Assembly (NCBI RefSeq): GCF_004005495.1
Contig: NZ_RZYA01000007.1
Span: forward strand, 62,001 to 126,000
From: Streptomyces antnestii
GTDB lineage: Bacteria; Actinomycetota; Actinomycetes; Streptomycetales; Streptomycetaceae
DNA: 64,000 bases
Reading direction: 5' to 3'
Notes under the pieces: generated by a model
What the model was told of the DNA's origin: nothing
The model's input: the letters and a program-made list of their open reading frames with translations, nothing else
The model's database searches: none
Translations under genes and position numbers: made by a program
Part shown: piece by piece, positions 1 through 8,062 of the stretch
Layout: each line of letters starts with the position of its first letter
Numbering within the stretch: position 1 is the stretch's first letter

Positions 1-151
1 GCAGCTGGGCGCGCTGTGCGGCACTGGCGTCCTGGGGAAGGATGAGGCCCGTCGGGTCGCCACTCATGCGGACGAGGACGAAGGTGAGCGTGAGCGCGCC
101 GAAGACGACCAGAAGACCGATCGCAATGTGCTTGACCAGGAGTTTCCTCAT
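1..151 (-). CDS. ABC transporter permease, DppB/OppB type (N-terminal part, cut by window edge)
   Basis: The leftward frame from the ATG at 149-151 begins MRKLLVKHIAIGLLVVFGAL, then a long hydrophobic helix and the segment VRMSGDPTGLILP. This is the usual N-terminus of peptide/nickel ABC importer permeases of the DppB class: a short basic start, a first membrane helix and an R(M/L)xPGDP-like motif. Only about 50 residues are in the window. Its ATG overlaps the stop of the upstream enoyl-CoA hydratase (ATGA), so it is probably translationally coupled and last or internal in a leftward operon with acyl-CoA genes. The operon may therefore import the acid or small amide that it degrades. The substrate cannot be told from this piece. 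Confidence 0.8.
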   Translation of the reverse strand, partial: MRKLLVKHIAIGLLVVFGALTLTFVLVRMSGDPTGLILPQDASAAQRAQL

Positions 152-984
152 GGCTGGGAAGGTTCGACGGGGCGCGGGGTGGGCTGGTAGTACTCGGTGC
201 GCCACGCGGCCGCCTTCTTGGCGCCGTTCTCCTCGACCTGCCGCTTGAACTCTCGGGTCACCTCGTCCTCGAACGTGGCCACGTGGGCCGCGGTGTCCAC
301 CCAGCCGTCCATGTGCGCGATCATTCCGGCGGTCTCGTAGGCGCGGTTGATGCCCTGCTTGGTGGCGCGCAGTGCTCCGGAGGGCAGCTTCCGCAGCCGG
401 TCGGTGACGTCGTGCACCCGTTCGTCGAAGCGTTCGTCAGGTACGGCCTCCGACACGAGGCCCATGCGGAGGGCCTCGGCGGCGTCGAACCGGTCGCCGA
501 GCAGCAGCACTTCCTTGGCCTGCTTGTGGTTCACCATCCACGGCACCATGAGGAATGCGATACCGGCCCCGAACTGGACCTCTGGCAGGCCGAGTTGACA
601 GGACTCGGACGCGATGGTGAAGTCCGCCGGAAGTGCGAGTTCGAAGGCTCCGGCCAGGCAGTATCCGTGGACGGCGGCCACGACGGGCTTGGGCGAGTTC
701 CAGATCGTCCAGCGGGTCCGGTTGGAGCCGGAACGCAGGCTGTCGATCCGCGATTCGGCGTCCCCGTCCGCCACCTGCTCGGCCAGATCGAATCCGGCCG
801 AGAACGCACGGCCCCTCCCCCGCAGCACGATCACGCGGCAGGCGTGGTCCTTGGCGGCCCGCTCGACCAGCCGCCCGATCTCGTCGTACATCGGGAAGCT
901 GAGGGCGTTGAGCTTGTCCGGGCGGTTCAGCCAGATGGTGAGGACGCCCTGCGACTGTTCGGCCTGTACCCATTCATCGGTCAT
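148..984 (-). CDS. enoyl-CoA hydratase/isomerase family protein
   Basis: A 278-residue crotonase-fold protein, normal length for the family, expected to hydrate or isomerise an enoyl-CoA in the cytoplasm. Visible are the N-terminal beta strand with NRPDKLNAL, the oxyanion-hole region GRGRAFSAGFDL and the second one, AAVHGYCLAGAFELAL. The start is the ATG at 982-984 preceded by GAGGAG. Its first bases overlap the stop of the acyl-CoA synthetase (ATGA), and its own stop overlaps the ABC permease start, so the three genes are tightly coupled. The position usually holding the first catalytic glutamate reads CLAGAFELAL with a glutamate two residues on, so the exact reaction is uncertain. It could equally be an isomerase or hydrolase of the superfamily. 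Confidence 0.88.
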   Translation of the reverse strand: MTDEWVQAEQSQGVLTIWLNRPDKLNALSFPMYDEIGRLVERAAKDHACRVIVLRGRGRAFSAGFDLAEQVADGDAESRIDSLRSGSNRTRWTIWNSPKPVVAAVHGYCLAGAFELALPADFTIASESCQLGLPEVQFGAGIAFLMVPWMVNHKQAKEVLLLGDRFDAAEALRMGLVSEAVPDERFDERVHDVTDRLRKLPSGALRATKQGINRAYETAGMIAHMDGWVDTAAHVATFEDEVTREFKRQVEENGAKKAAAWRTEYYQPTPRPVEPSQP

Positions 985-3116
985 CGTCGGCTCCTCGGGT
1001 CTCCCGTTTCCGGCTCGCTCTCCAGAACGACCGCGGCGTCGACGGCCTGCAGCCTGCTGCCCACCACCGTGAGCGGATTGATGTCGACGCTCTCGATGTC
1101 CGCGTCGGCACGGCACATGGCGTGCAGCGCGCTCACCTGCCGATGGAGGTCTTCGAGGTCGACGGCCGGCTTTCCGCGCCAGGCACGGAGGTACGCGGCC
1201 ACCGGCGAATTCTCGATCGCGTGGGCGAACTCGGTGCTGTCGAGAGGCGGAATCATCACGGCGACGCGGGCCGCGACCTCGCTCAGGACGCCGCCGATGC
1301 CGACGACGACCGTGTGTCCGAAGGTCGCGTCCTTGCGGATGCCGAGCAGCAACTCCCGTTCGGCGGCTATCTGTTGTGACACCGTGCAGGCGATCCCCGG
1401 TCCGGCGCCGGGGATCGCGCTCATCTGCCGGAACGCGGCCGCCACCTCGTCGGCCGAGGAGAGCCCGAGCCGGACGCCGTTCACGTCCGACTTGTGGGCC
1501 ACGTCGGCGAGTTGGGCCTTGAGGACCACGGGGTATCCGATGGCTTCCCCGGCCGCCACCGCCTCCTCGGCGGAGGTCACAAGTTCCTGACGGACCGTGG
1601 TGACTCCTGCGTCCGCGACCCGCTGGAGGGACTCGTACTCGGTCAGGGCGTACCCCGGGCCGGCCCCGGACGGCGATGCCTGGTCCTGCCCGGTCCCTTC
1701 CTGTCCCTCGGTCCGGGCCAGGAAGGAGCCGCGCGCCTTGAGTGCCGCGAGGGCGGCCGCCGCCTCCGCGAGTGAGCCGTAGCACGGCACACCGCTGAGG
1801 CGCATCGCGGTGAACGCCTCCTCGTGTTCCTTCGCGAAGGGCGTGTAGAAGACGATCGGCTTGCCCAGCTCCTCCTGCAGGGTGGCGAGGAGCGGGGCCG
1901 CGCTCTCGAAGGTTCGTCCGTTGTCGTCGACGAGGCCCGGGCGCCACCCTTCGCCGTACAGGCCGTAGCTGAGGCCGCCGTGGAACTCCGGGCGGCTCAG
2001 GGGGTAGCGCATCAGGGTCTTGAACAGGGTGAGGTCCTCGGTGAACCCACCGGTCATGTCGACAGGGTTGGACATCGGAGCCCAGGGCGGCAGGTACTGG
2101 CCAAAGGTGTCCCGCAGTTCCTGGTCGAAGGCCGGGACGGTCATCCCGGCTCGCTCGACACAGTCGGTGCCGACGGTGGAGTGCCCTCCTCCCGATCCGA
2201 CGATGGCTATGTTGTCGCCCTTCATCGGCGGACAGCGCAGGAGCGCCTCGGCGACGGCCATCACGTGGTCCAGGTCGCGGACCTGCACGACCCCGGCCTG
2301 CTCGAAGGCCGCGTCGTAGATGTCCTCGGCGGCCGAAAGACGCGAGGTGTGCGAGGCAGCCGCTCGGCGCCCCGCGTCGGTCACACCACCCTTGATGGCG
2401 ACGATCGGCTTGCGCTCGGCGACGGCACGGCACCGGGCGATGAAGTCGGCACCGGCGTCCTCCTGGAGACTTTCCAGGTAGAGCAGGATCACGTCGACGG
2501 CGTCGTCCTGCCCCATGTACTCGACGTAGTCGATGGCGGGGATGTCGGCCTGGTTGCCGAAGCTGACGAACGACTCGAAGCCGAGGTCGTGCCGCCTGGC
2601 GTTGTCGAACAGGGTGAGCGCGATGTTGCCGCTCTGCGAGACGAAGCCGATCCGGCCGGGTGCGAGGTGTTCGACGTCGGTCAGGTTCATCCTGCTGCCG
2701 GTGCTGAACACGCCCATGCAGTTCGGGCCGACGACGCGCATGCCGAGTTCGTTGCACCGGGCGACCATGTCCCGCTGGATCCTGGCACCGTCGTCGCTCA
2801 TCTCGGCGAAGCCCGCCGTGAACACGACGCCGACCTTGACCCCCGCGGCCGCCGCCTCGGTCATGGCCTGCGGCGTCGCCTGCATTCCGACGGCGCCGAA
2901 GACGAGGTCCGGCACCTCCGGAAGGTCCTTAACCGAGGGGTAGATCGGTTCGCCGTCGACCGTGCCGCCGTTGCGACCCACGGCGTACACGCGGCCTTCG
3001 AAGCCGTATCCGCGTACCTTGCCGAAGAATTCGTTCCCACTGCGCGTCGATGTCGCGGAGACACCGATGATCGCGATGCTTTTCGGGGCGAAGAGTGCCC
3101 TGAGGTAGTGGTCCAC
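981..3116 (-). CDS. acyl-CoA synthetase, NDP-forming (acetate--CoA ligase/CoA-binding family)
   Basis: A 711-residue ADP-forming acyl-CoA synthetase that should convert an organic acid, ATP and CoA to the acyl-CoA. In order it has a CoA-binding Rossmann domain (FAPKSIAIIGVSATSTRSGN), a succinyl-CoA-ligase-like flavodoxin domain with GPNCMGVFSTGSRMN, the second half with GSGGGHSTVGTDCVERAG, and a C-terminal ATP-grasp domain with YPVVLKAQLADVAHKSDVNG. The GTG start at 3114-3116 has AGGAGG seven bases upstream; the frame stays open further but without a better site. It sits between the aldehyde dehydrogenase and the enoyl-CoA hydratase, giving the order aldehyde to acid, acid to acyl-CoA, then beta-oxidation-like steps. 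The acid itself is not identifiable. Confidence 0.9.
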   Translation of the reverse strand: MDHYLRALFAPKSIAIIGVSATSTRSGNEFFGKVRGYGFEGRVYAVGRNGGTVDGEPIYPSVKDLPEVPDLVFGAVGMQATPQAMTEAAAAGVKVGVVFTAGFAEMSDDGARIQRDMVARCNELGMRVVGPNCMGVFSTGSRMNLTDVEHLAPGRIGFVSQSGNIALTLFDNARRHDLGFESFVSFGNQADIPAIDYVEYMGQDDAVDVILLYLESLQEDAGADFIARCRAVAERKPIVAIKGGVTDAGRRAAASHTSRLSAAEDIYDAAFEQAGVVQVRDLDHVMAVAEALLRCPPMKGDNIAIVGSGGGHSTVGTDCVERAGMTVPAFDQELRDTFGQYLPPWAPMSNPVDMTGGFTEDLTLFKTLMRYPLSRPEFHGGLSYGLYGEGWRPGLVDDNGRTFESAAPLLATLQEELGKPIVFYTPFAKEHEEAFTAMRLSGVPCYGSLAEAAAALAALKARGSFLARTEGQEGTGQDQASPSGAGPGYALTEYESLQRVADAGVTTVRQELVTSAEEAVAAGEAIGYPVVLKAQLADVAHKSDVNGVRLGLSSADEVAAAFRQMSAIPGAGPGIACTVSQQIAAERELLLGIRKDATFGHTVVVGIGGVLSEVAARVAVMIPPLDSTEFAHAIENSPVAAYLRAWRGKPAVDLEDLHRQVSALHAMCRADADIESVDINPLTVVGSRLQAVDAAVVLESEPETGDPRSRR

Positions 3117-3162
3117 CTGGATTCCTCCTGTCCTCACTGACTCACGTGGCTGACCAGGTTCT

Positions 3163-4608
3163 TCAGTCGCGACCCGCATCCGCGGGAAGCTGGAGGGACT
3201 GCGGTTCGAGGTACTCGGCCATGCCGTGCACGCCGAGTTCGCGGCCGTAGCCGGAGTGCTTGAACCCTCCGAAGGGGGCGGCGGGGTTGAAGGCACCGCC
3301 GTTGACGTCGACCTGTCCGGTGCGGATGCGCCGGGCGACCCGTACGGCGTGGTCGGTGTCGCCGGACCAGACCGAACCGCCGAGCCCGTACCGGGTGCCG
3401 TTCGCGATCTCGACGGCCTCGGCCTCGTCCCGGTAGCCGATGACCGACAGGACGGGCCCGAAGATCTCGTCCTGCGCGAGGGTGGACGCCGGGTCGACGT
3501 CCGTGAAGATCGTGGGCCGTACGAAGTAGCCGTCGCCGCATCCATCGGGGGACGTTTCCCCGCCCGCGAGGAGTCGGGCTCCGTCGCCGAGGCCCGCGCG
3601 GATGAACGCTCGTACGCGTTCCCGCTGTTGGTCGCTGATCACGGGGCCCATCCGGGTCTTGTCGTCGGTCGGATCACCCACGGTGTGCTTCTCGGCGGCC
3701 GCCTGTGCCAGGTCGTTGACGTGTTCCAGCCGGTCGGCCGGCACGAGGAGGCGGGTCCACGCGTTGCACGCCTGGCCGGAGTTGAAGAACGCGTTGGCGA
3801 CGCTGACCTTCACCGCGGTGGAGATGTCGGCGTCGGGCAGGACGAGACTTGCGGACTTGCCGCCGAGCTCCAGCGTCACACGCTTGACGGTGCGTGACGC
3901 GGCGGCGGCCACGGCTCGCCCGACGCCGACCGATCCGGTGAACGAGACCAGGTCCACGTCGTCGTGGTCCACCAGCGCCCGGCCGGTCACGGGCCCTCCG
4001 GTGACGACGTTGAGCACACCCTCGGGCAGGCCCGCGTCCGTCAGGATTGCGGCGAGCATCAGGGCCGACAGCGGGGCCAGCTCACTGGGCTTGAGGACCA
4101 CCGTCGCACCGGCCGCCAAGGCCGGGACGACCTTGCTGGTGACCTGATGCAGGGGGAAGTTCCACGGAGTGATGGCGGCGACCACGCCCACGGGCTGATG
4201 GACGATCAGCGAGTGCCCGATCCGCTGCTCGAAGTCGTAGGACGCGAGCAGGTCGGCCGTCGTCGCCGTGACGATGATGGGCAGTTGGGCGTGCACGGAG
4301 CGGGCGATCCGGATCGGAGCACCCAGCTCGGCCGTCACCACCTGGGCGATCTCCTCCCGGCGGTCCTCGAGCAGCTTCGCGGCCCGGCGCAGCACGGCGA
4401 CCCGGTCCACCACGGGCGTGGCGGCCCATGTCCCGAGCGCCTTGCGCGCCGACCGGACCGCGTCGTCGACGTCTGCGGGTCCTGCGTCGGCAACGGTCGC
4501 GATGACGCGTCGCGTCGCCGGGTTCTCCACCTCGATGAGCGGCGCTTCGCCGGCCGGTGACGGTCGAGTGACACCGTCGATGAACTGGCCATGGTGGGGC
4601 GTTGGCAC
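3163..4608 (-). CDS. NAD(P)-dependent aldehyde dehydrogenase
   Basis: A 481-residue ALDH-superfamily enzyme that oxidises an aldehyde to the acid. It shows the substrate/cofactor segment TPWNFPLHQVTSK, the cofactor motif FTGSVGVGRAV, the general-base region ELGGKS, the catalytic cysteine in FNSGQACNAWTR, EIFGPVLSV, and the C-terminal PFGGFKHSGYGRE. The start chosen is the GTG at 4606-4608, seven codons inside a longer open frame, because GGAAGGAGG lies just upstream of it. It is the first gene of the leftward operon and is divergent from an enoyl-CoA hydratase across an intergenic region with two palindromes. Substrate class is unknown. Confidence 0.93.
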   Translation of the reverse strand: MPTPHHGQFIDGVTRPSPAGEAPLIEVENPATRRVIATVADAGPADVDDAVRSARKALGTWAATPVVDRVAVLRRAAKLLEDRREEIAQVVTAELGAPIRIARSVHAQLPIIVTATTADLLASYDFEQRIGHSLIVHQPVGVVAAITPWNFPLHQVTSKVVPALAAGATVVLKPSELAPLSALMLAAILTDAGLPEGVLNVVTGGPVTGRALVDHDDVDLVSFTGSVGVGRAVAAAASRTVKRVTLELGGKSASLVLPDADISTAVKVSVANAFFNSGQACNAWTRLLVPADRLEHVNDLAQAAAEKHTVGDPTDDKTRMGPVISDQQRERVRAFIRAGLGDGARLLAGGETSPDGCGDGYFVRPTIFTDVDPASTLAQDEIFGPVLSVIGYRDEAEAVEIANGTRYGLGGSVWSGDTDHAVRVARRIRTGQVDVNGGAFNPAAPFGGFKHSGYGRELGVHGMAEYLEPQSLQLPADAGRD

Positions 4609-4676
4609 GAATCCCTCCTTCCAGGGCACGGCCGTTCCACCGCGTGATCGATCGCGGGGTGTTGGTGACGTTAAAA

Positions 4677-4692
4677 CTAAACACTCACTTAG
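4677..4692. promoter_or_regulatory. candidate TetR-type operator 1 (divergent promoter region)
   Basis: The sequence CTAAACACTCACTTAG forms an imperfect 16-bp palindrome with CTAA/TTAG ends. It lies between the divergent ALDH operon and enoyl-CoA hydratase, and its centre is 65 bp from a better copy at 4742-4757. Short palindromes of this kind are typical of TetR regulators of acyl-CoA genes. The TetR gene at 5851-6513 is the nearest candidate, which is an inference. Confidence 0.55.
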
Positions 4693-4741
4693 ACAAGGGC
4701 TCCGTACGATGACTAGGGCCGGTATTCACTGGGGTATAGAC

Positions 4742-4757
4742 CTAAACGATCGCTTAG
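4742..4757. promoter_or_regulatory. candidate TetR-type operator 2
   Basis: CTAAACGATCGCTTAG is a 16-bp palindrome with only one mismatched pair. It lies 25 bp upstream of the rightward enoyl-CoA hydratase start and shares the CTAA...CTTAG frame of the copy at 4677-4692. The position suits repression of the hydratase promoter. Confidence 0.6.
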
Positions 4758-4782
4758 AACTGACGATTGGCGGAGGCAACCC

Positions 4783-5586
4783 ATGATGAGTGACACCAAA
4801 CCGGTGGACCTGCGGGTGGAGGCCGGCATCGCGACGGTGACGCTGAATCGACCGGACCGGCTCAACTCCATGACCGCGGAACTGCTCCACCTGGCGACGA
4901 GCACGTTCGAGACTGTCGCCAGCGATCCCACGATCCGTGTGCTGGTGCTCACGGGAGCAGGCCGCGCCTTCTGCGCCGGCGGCGACCTCTCCCAGGGCGC
5001 CGGCGGAGCGGTCACCGCGGGCGTCGGCCCCGCGTCGCGAGCCAAGCTGCTGCGGCAGTTCATGGAGACGTCGAGGCTGCTGCACGAGATGCCGGCCGTG
5101 ACCATCGCCGCCGTCAACGGGGCGTGCGCCGGCGCCGGGTTGTCGTGGGCGTGCGCCTGCGACCTCCGCTACGCCTCGGCGACGGCGAAGTTCAACGCGG
5201 CCTTCCTCAACGCAGGCCTCTCAGGCGACTTCGGCGGAACATGGACGCTGCCCCGCATCATCGGCGCCGGCCGGGCCCGGGAGAAGTACCTGGTGTCCGA
5301 ACCGTTCGACGCCGCCGAGGCGGAACGGATCGGACTCGTCTCACGCGTGTTCGCCGGCCCGGACCTGCTGCCCGAGGTGGAGGCCATCGCCCGCCGGATC
5401 GCCGCCTCCGCTCCCCTCGCCGTCTCACGCATCAAACAGAACCTCGCCGACAGCACACGCGTGGACTTTGGTCACGCACTCGACCTCGAGGCACAGCGCC
5501 ATACCGAATGCGTGGAGTCCGACGACGGCAAGGAGGCCGCGCAGGCCTTCATGGAGAAGCGGGCACCACGGTTCACGGGGCGATGA
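4783..5586 (+). CDS. enoyl-CoA hydratase/isomerase
   Basis: A 267-residue crotonase-family enzyme, a second paralogue besides the leftward one at 148-984. Motifs are VTLNRPDRLNSM near the N-terminus, GRAFCAGGDLSQG forming the first oxyanion loop and NGACAGAGLSWACACDL the second. The C-terminal region has the usual AAEAERIGLVSRV and FMEKRAPRFTGR. Translation probably starts at the ATG at 4783, six bases after GGAGG; a second ATG follows directly. It is divergent from the ALDH operon and probably shares its regulation through the two palindromes upstream. The two hydratases are too different to be a recent duplication, so they may act on successive intermediates. Confidence 0.92.
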   Translation: MMSDTKPVDLRVEAGIATVTLNRPDRLNSMTAELLHLATSTFETVASDPTIRVLVLTGAGRAFCAGGDLSQGAGGAVTAGVGPASRAKLLRQFMETSRLLHEMPAVTIAAVNGACAGAGLSWACACDLRYASATAKFNAAFLNAGLSGDFGGTWTLPRIIGAGRAREKYLVSEPFDAAEAERIGLVSRVFAGPDLLPEVEAIARRIAASAPLAVSRIKQNLADSTRVDFGHALDLEAQRHTECVESDDGKEAAQAFMEKRAPRFTGR

Positions 5587-5595
5587 CAACCACCT

Positions 5596-5797
5596 CTCCG
5601 CGAACTGCTACAACCGCGGTGATGTGAACGTGCCGTTCGGCGGCTTCAAGCAGTCCGGTTTCAAGCAGGCCGGTTTCAAGCAGGCCGGCTTCAAGCAGTC
5701 CGGCTTCAAGCAGTCCGGCTTCGGGCGCGACAAGTCACCGCACGCGATCTAGCCGTACACCCAGCTCAAGACCTCTTGGTTCCACCTCGGCGACTGA
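5596..5797 (+). pseudogene. aldehyde dehydrogenase C-terminal remnant with repeat expansion and nonsense codon
   Basis: One frame reads NCYNRGDVNVPFGGFKQSG, then repeated GFKQS/GFKQA units, then GFGRDKSPHAI, a TAG, and PYTQLKTSWFHLGD before TGA. This is recognisably the last ~55 residues of a gamma-glutamyl-aminobutyraldehyde-dehydrogenase-type ALDH. That family has one FKQSG followed by GRDKS and a KYTxLKTxW ending. The rest of the gene is missing, the TAG at 5750-5752 sits where a GAG would be expected, and there is no start or ribosome site. It directly follows the enoyl-CoA hydratase stop. It is clearly a decayed fragment, not the end of the ALDH at 3163-4608. Confidence 0.8.
5642..5716 (+). 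repeat. five tandem 15-bp repeats encoding GFKQS/GFKQA
   Basis: Five consecutive 15-bp units of the form GGYTTCAAGCAGKCC run from 5642 to 5716 and differ at only two positions. They encode GFKQ(S/A) five times where a normal ALDH has one copy. The frame is kept because the unit is a multiple of three. Confidence 0.9.
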
Positions 5798-5802
5798 GCA
5801 CG

Positions 5803-5844
5803 AGGTGGAGCGGGCGTCCCGTCGCCGGGACGCCCGCTCCACCT
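5803..5844. terminator. strong bidirectional hairpin terminator
   Basis: A perfect 19-bp stem (5803-5821 pairing with 5826-5844) closes a TCGC tetraloop. It separates the rightward hydratase/ALDH remnant from the leftward TetR gene, so it can end transcription from both sides. There is no T-run, as is common in high-GC actinobacteria. Confidence 0.8.
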
Positions 5845-5850
5845 GCCGCG

Positions 5851-6513
5851 TCACACTCCCCCGTACGTGGGCGCCTCGAACTGCGGTCCCCGGGACGCGC
5901 CCACCAGCGACAGGGCCATGTGTCCGTAGCGCCATGCGATTTCATCAGGACTCAGCGGCCCGGAGGGGCGGTACCAGCGGGCCACGAAAGTACACATCAC
6001 GACCACCGCGCGGCTCGCCTCGCGTGGCCACGGCGCCGCGAACACACCTTGATCGCATCCGTCCTGCACGCACTCGTCGAACATGCGCTGCAGCGTGTCC
6101 CGTTGTGCGATGTGCCGCTCGCGGTTGGCGTCGTCAAGGCTCCTGATCTCGCTGTTGACGATGAAACTCGAGGCGACGTCGGACGCGTTCCAGAGCACAT
6201 GCGACTGCGCGGCGGCGAACAGTCGCGCCACGGGATCCGGGCCGGCCCGCCTCAGCGCCTCTTCCGTCCGCTCGATGGAGTTGGCCATGAACCTAGTGAT
6301 GATCTCCATCAGAAGGTCCTGCTTGGACGTGTAGTAGTGATAGAGCGCGGCCGCGGTCACACCGGCCTCCTGGGTGATGTCCCGGACCGACGATCCGTCG
6401 TAACCGTGCTCGTAGAAGCAGCGAACGGCAGCATCGATGATCACCTGACGGCCGGGGCGGCGCGCGCCCGCCCCCGTGTTGCCACGTGTCACAGCCAGAG
6501 ACATCCCTTGCAA
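5851..6513 (-). CDS. TetR/AcrR family transcriptional regulator
   Basis: A repressor of about 220 residues. The N-terminal helix-turn-helix is clear: RQVIIDAAVRCFYEHGYDG, then VRDITQEAGVTAAALYHYY and TSKQDLLMEI, the standard TetR_N layout. The C-terminal ligand domain is helical and unassigned. The TTG at 6511-6513 has AAGGG seven bases upstream; the ATG three codons later has no good site, so TTG is preferred although ATG at 6502-6504 is possible. It may control the acyl-CoA genes at 1-5.6 kb through the palindromes at 4677 and 4742, but no matching site was found in front of its own start. Confidence 0.88.
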   Translation of the reverse strand: MQGMSLAVTRGNTGAGARRPGRQVIIDAAVRCFYEHGYDGSSVRDITQEAGVTAAALYHYYTSKQDLLMEIITRFMANSIERTEEALRRAGPDPVARLFAAAQSHVLWNASDVASSFIVNSEIRSLDDANRERHIAQRDTLQRMFDECVQDGCDQGVFAAPWPREASRAVVVMCTFVARWYRPSGPLSPDEIAWRYGHMALSLVGASRGPQFEAPTYGGV

Positions 6514-6619
6514 GTCGCGGCCCTTGTCAACCCTTCGTTCCCCACCCGCGCCACCCTACTCGCCCCTGTCGGGGCGCCATGAGCGCGGTGAGCGAGCCGG
6601 GGCGCGCGACGAACGGCGG

Positions 6620-7984
6620 CTACACAGCCTGCTTGGTCTCGCTCACTCGTCGCGTCTGATGCGCGGCATCACCGATCTCGTCGAGTTCACGGTCCCGCCG
6701 GTCGGGGGCGAAGGCGATGGCCGCCATCGCGATCAGCGTGGTCGCGATGGCGAAGGCGATCACCATCCACAGGCTTCCGCCGGCCCACAGGACCATCGCT
6801 CCCGCCAGGGCGGGCGTGAAGCTCGCCAGCAGGACGGACGCCATCTGGTAGCCGATGGAGATGCCGGAGTAGCGCACCGCCGTCGGGAACATCTCGCAGT
6901 ACAGGGCGGGCAGCGGCGCGTACACCATGGCGTGGCCCAGGGCGAGGAAGAGCACCACACCGGCGACGATCGCCCACAGCCGTCCCGTGTGGACGAGTGC
7001 GAAGACGGGCCAGGTGGTGACCACGACGAGGGCACCGCCGATGAGGAAGGTGCGGACGCGTCCGATGCGGTCGGAGACGGCGCCGAAGACCGGGATCATC
7101 ACGATGTTCACCGCGGCACCGATCATCGACGCCGTCAGGCCGTAACTCCTGGGCACGTGCAGGGTGGTGGTGACGTAGGACAGGATGAACGTCGTGAACA
7201 GGTAGTAGTTCCCGGCCTCGGCGAACCGGCCGAAGATCGTGATCAGCAGCGACTTGCGGTGATCGCGGAAGAGGATCGCCGCAGGCGCCTTGCGGCGATC
7301 GAGGTCGGCCTCCATCTTCGCCTTCTCCGCGAGGAATTCGGGGCTCTCCGTGGCCCGCAGCCGGATCGCGAAGCCGACGCCGGCCAGCACCGTGCTCAGC
7401 AGGAACGGCACGCGCCAGCCCCACGTCTCGAACGCGTCGCCGGACATCCACGACGCGAGCGAGACCGCGGCGGTGCCCAGGAGCAGACCCGCCGAGACTC
7501 CGATCTGCGGCCACGCACCGAAGTACCCGCGCCGCTCACGCGGGGCGTTCTCCACCGCGATGATGGCCGCCCCTCCCCACTCGCCGCCGACGGCGAATCC
7601 CTGCGCGAGACGCAGCACGCACAGCAGCAGCGGTGCCGCGATCCCGATCTGCTCGTACGTCGGGACGAGACCGATCGCCGCGGTCGCGACGGTCATGATC
7701 GAGAAGGTGAGGATCAGCGTGGACTTGCGCCCGATACGGTCCCCGAGGTGCCCGGCGACGAACGCGCCGACGGGGCGGGCCAGGAAGCCGACGCCGAAGG
7801 TGGCGAGCGAGACGATCTGGCCGATGCCGGGTGCGAGGTTCGGGAAGAACAGCGGCCCGAACACGAGCGCCGCGGCGACGCCGTAGATCGTGTACTCGTA
7901 CCACTCGACGATCGCGCCGATGGTGCCTGACTGCAGGGATCGGCGTCTGATCTGCTCCGGTGTCAAGGGGGCTGCGGTGGCCAT
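6620..7984 (-). CDS. MFS transporter, metabolite:H+ symporter (MHS) type
   Basis: A 454-residue major facilitator with twelve predicted helices. The start SGTIGAIVEWYEYTIYG, the loop GDRIGRKSTL between helices 2 and 3, and RLAQGFAVGGEWGGA after helix 4 are typical of the MHS subfamily (shikimate, alpha-ketoglutarate, proline and citrate symporters). Proton-coupled import of an organic acid or polar metabolite is expected. The ATG at 7982-7984 follows GGAG. It lies 77 bp downstream of the histidinol-dehydrogenase-like gene on the same strand, so the two probably form an operon under the LacI operators at 9407-9435. Confidence 0.92.
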   Translation of the reverse strand: MATAAPLTPEQIRRRSLQSGTIGAIVEWYEYTIYGVAAALVFGPLFFPNLAPGIGQIVSLATFGVGFLARPVGAFVAGHLGDRIGRKSTLILTFSIMTVATAAIGLVPTYEQIGIAAPLLLCVLRLAQGFAVGGEWGGAAIIAVENAPRERRGYFGAWPQIGVSAGLLLGTAAVSLASWMSGDAFETWGWRVPFLLSTVLAGVGFAIRLRATESPEFLAEKAKMEADLDRRKAPAAILFRDHRKSLLITIFGRFAEAGNYYLFTTFILSYVTTTLHVPRSYGLTASMIGAAVNIVMIPVFGAVSDRIGRVRTFLIGGALVVVTTWPVFALVHTGRLWAIVAGVVLFLALGHAMVYAPLPALYCEMFPTAVRYSGISIGYQMASVLLASFTPALAGAMVLWAGGSLWMVIAFAIATTLIAMAAIAFAPDRRDRELDEIGDAAHQTRRVSETKQAV

Positions 7985-8062
7985 GGGATCTCCGTTGATC
8001 GGGGGGCGGAACGGGGACGTGCGGGGAGGGGGCGGGGCGGTCGCCGCCCCCTCGGGCAGGGG

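Noticed and set aside
1824..3140. 438-residue plus-strand frame
   Set aside because: Shadow of the acyl-CoA synthetase gene.
6476..7930. 484-residue plus-strand frame
   Set aside because: Opposite the MHS transporter; rich in Arg, Asp and Glu with no hydrophobic core or family resemblance.
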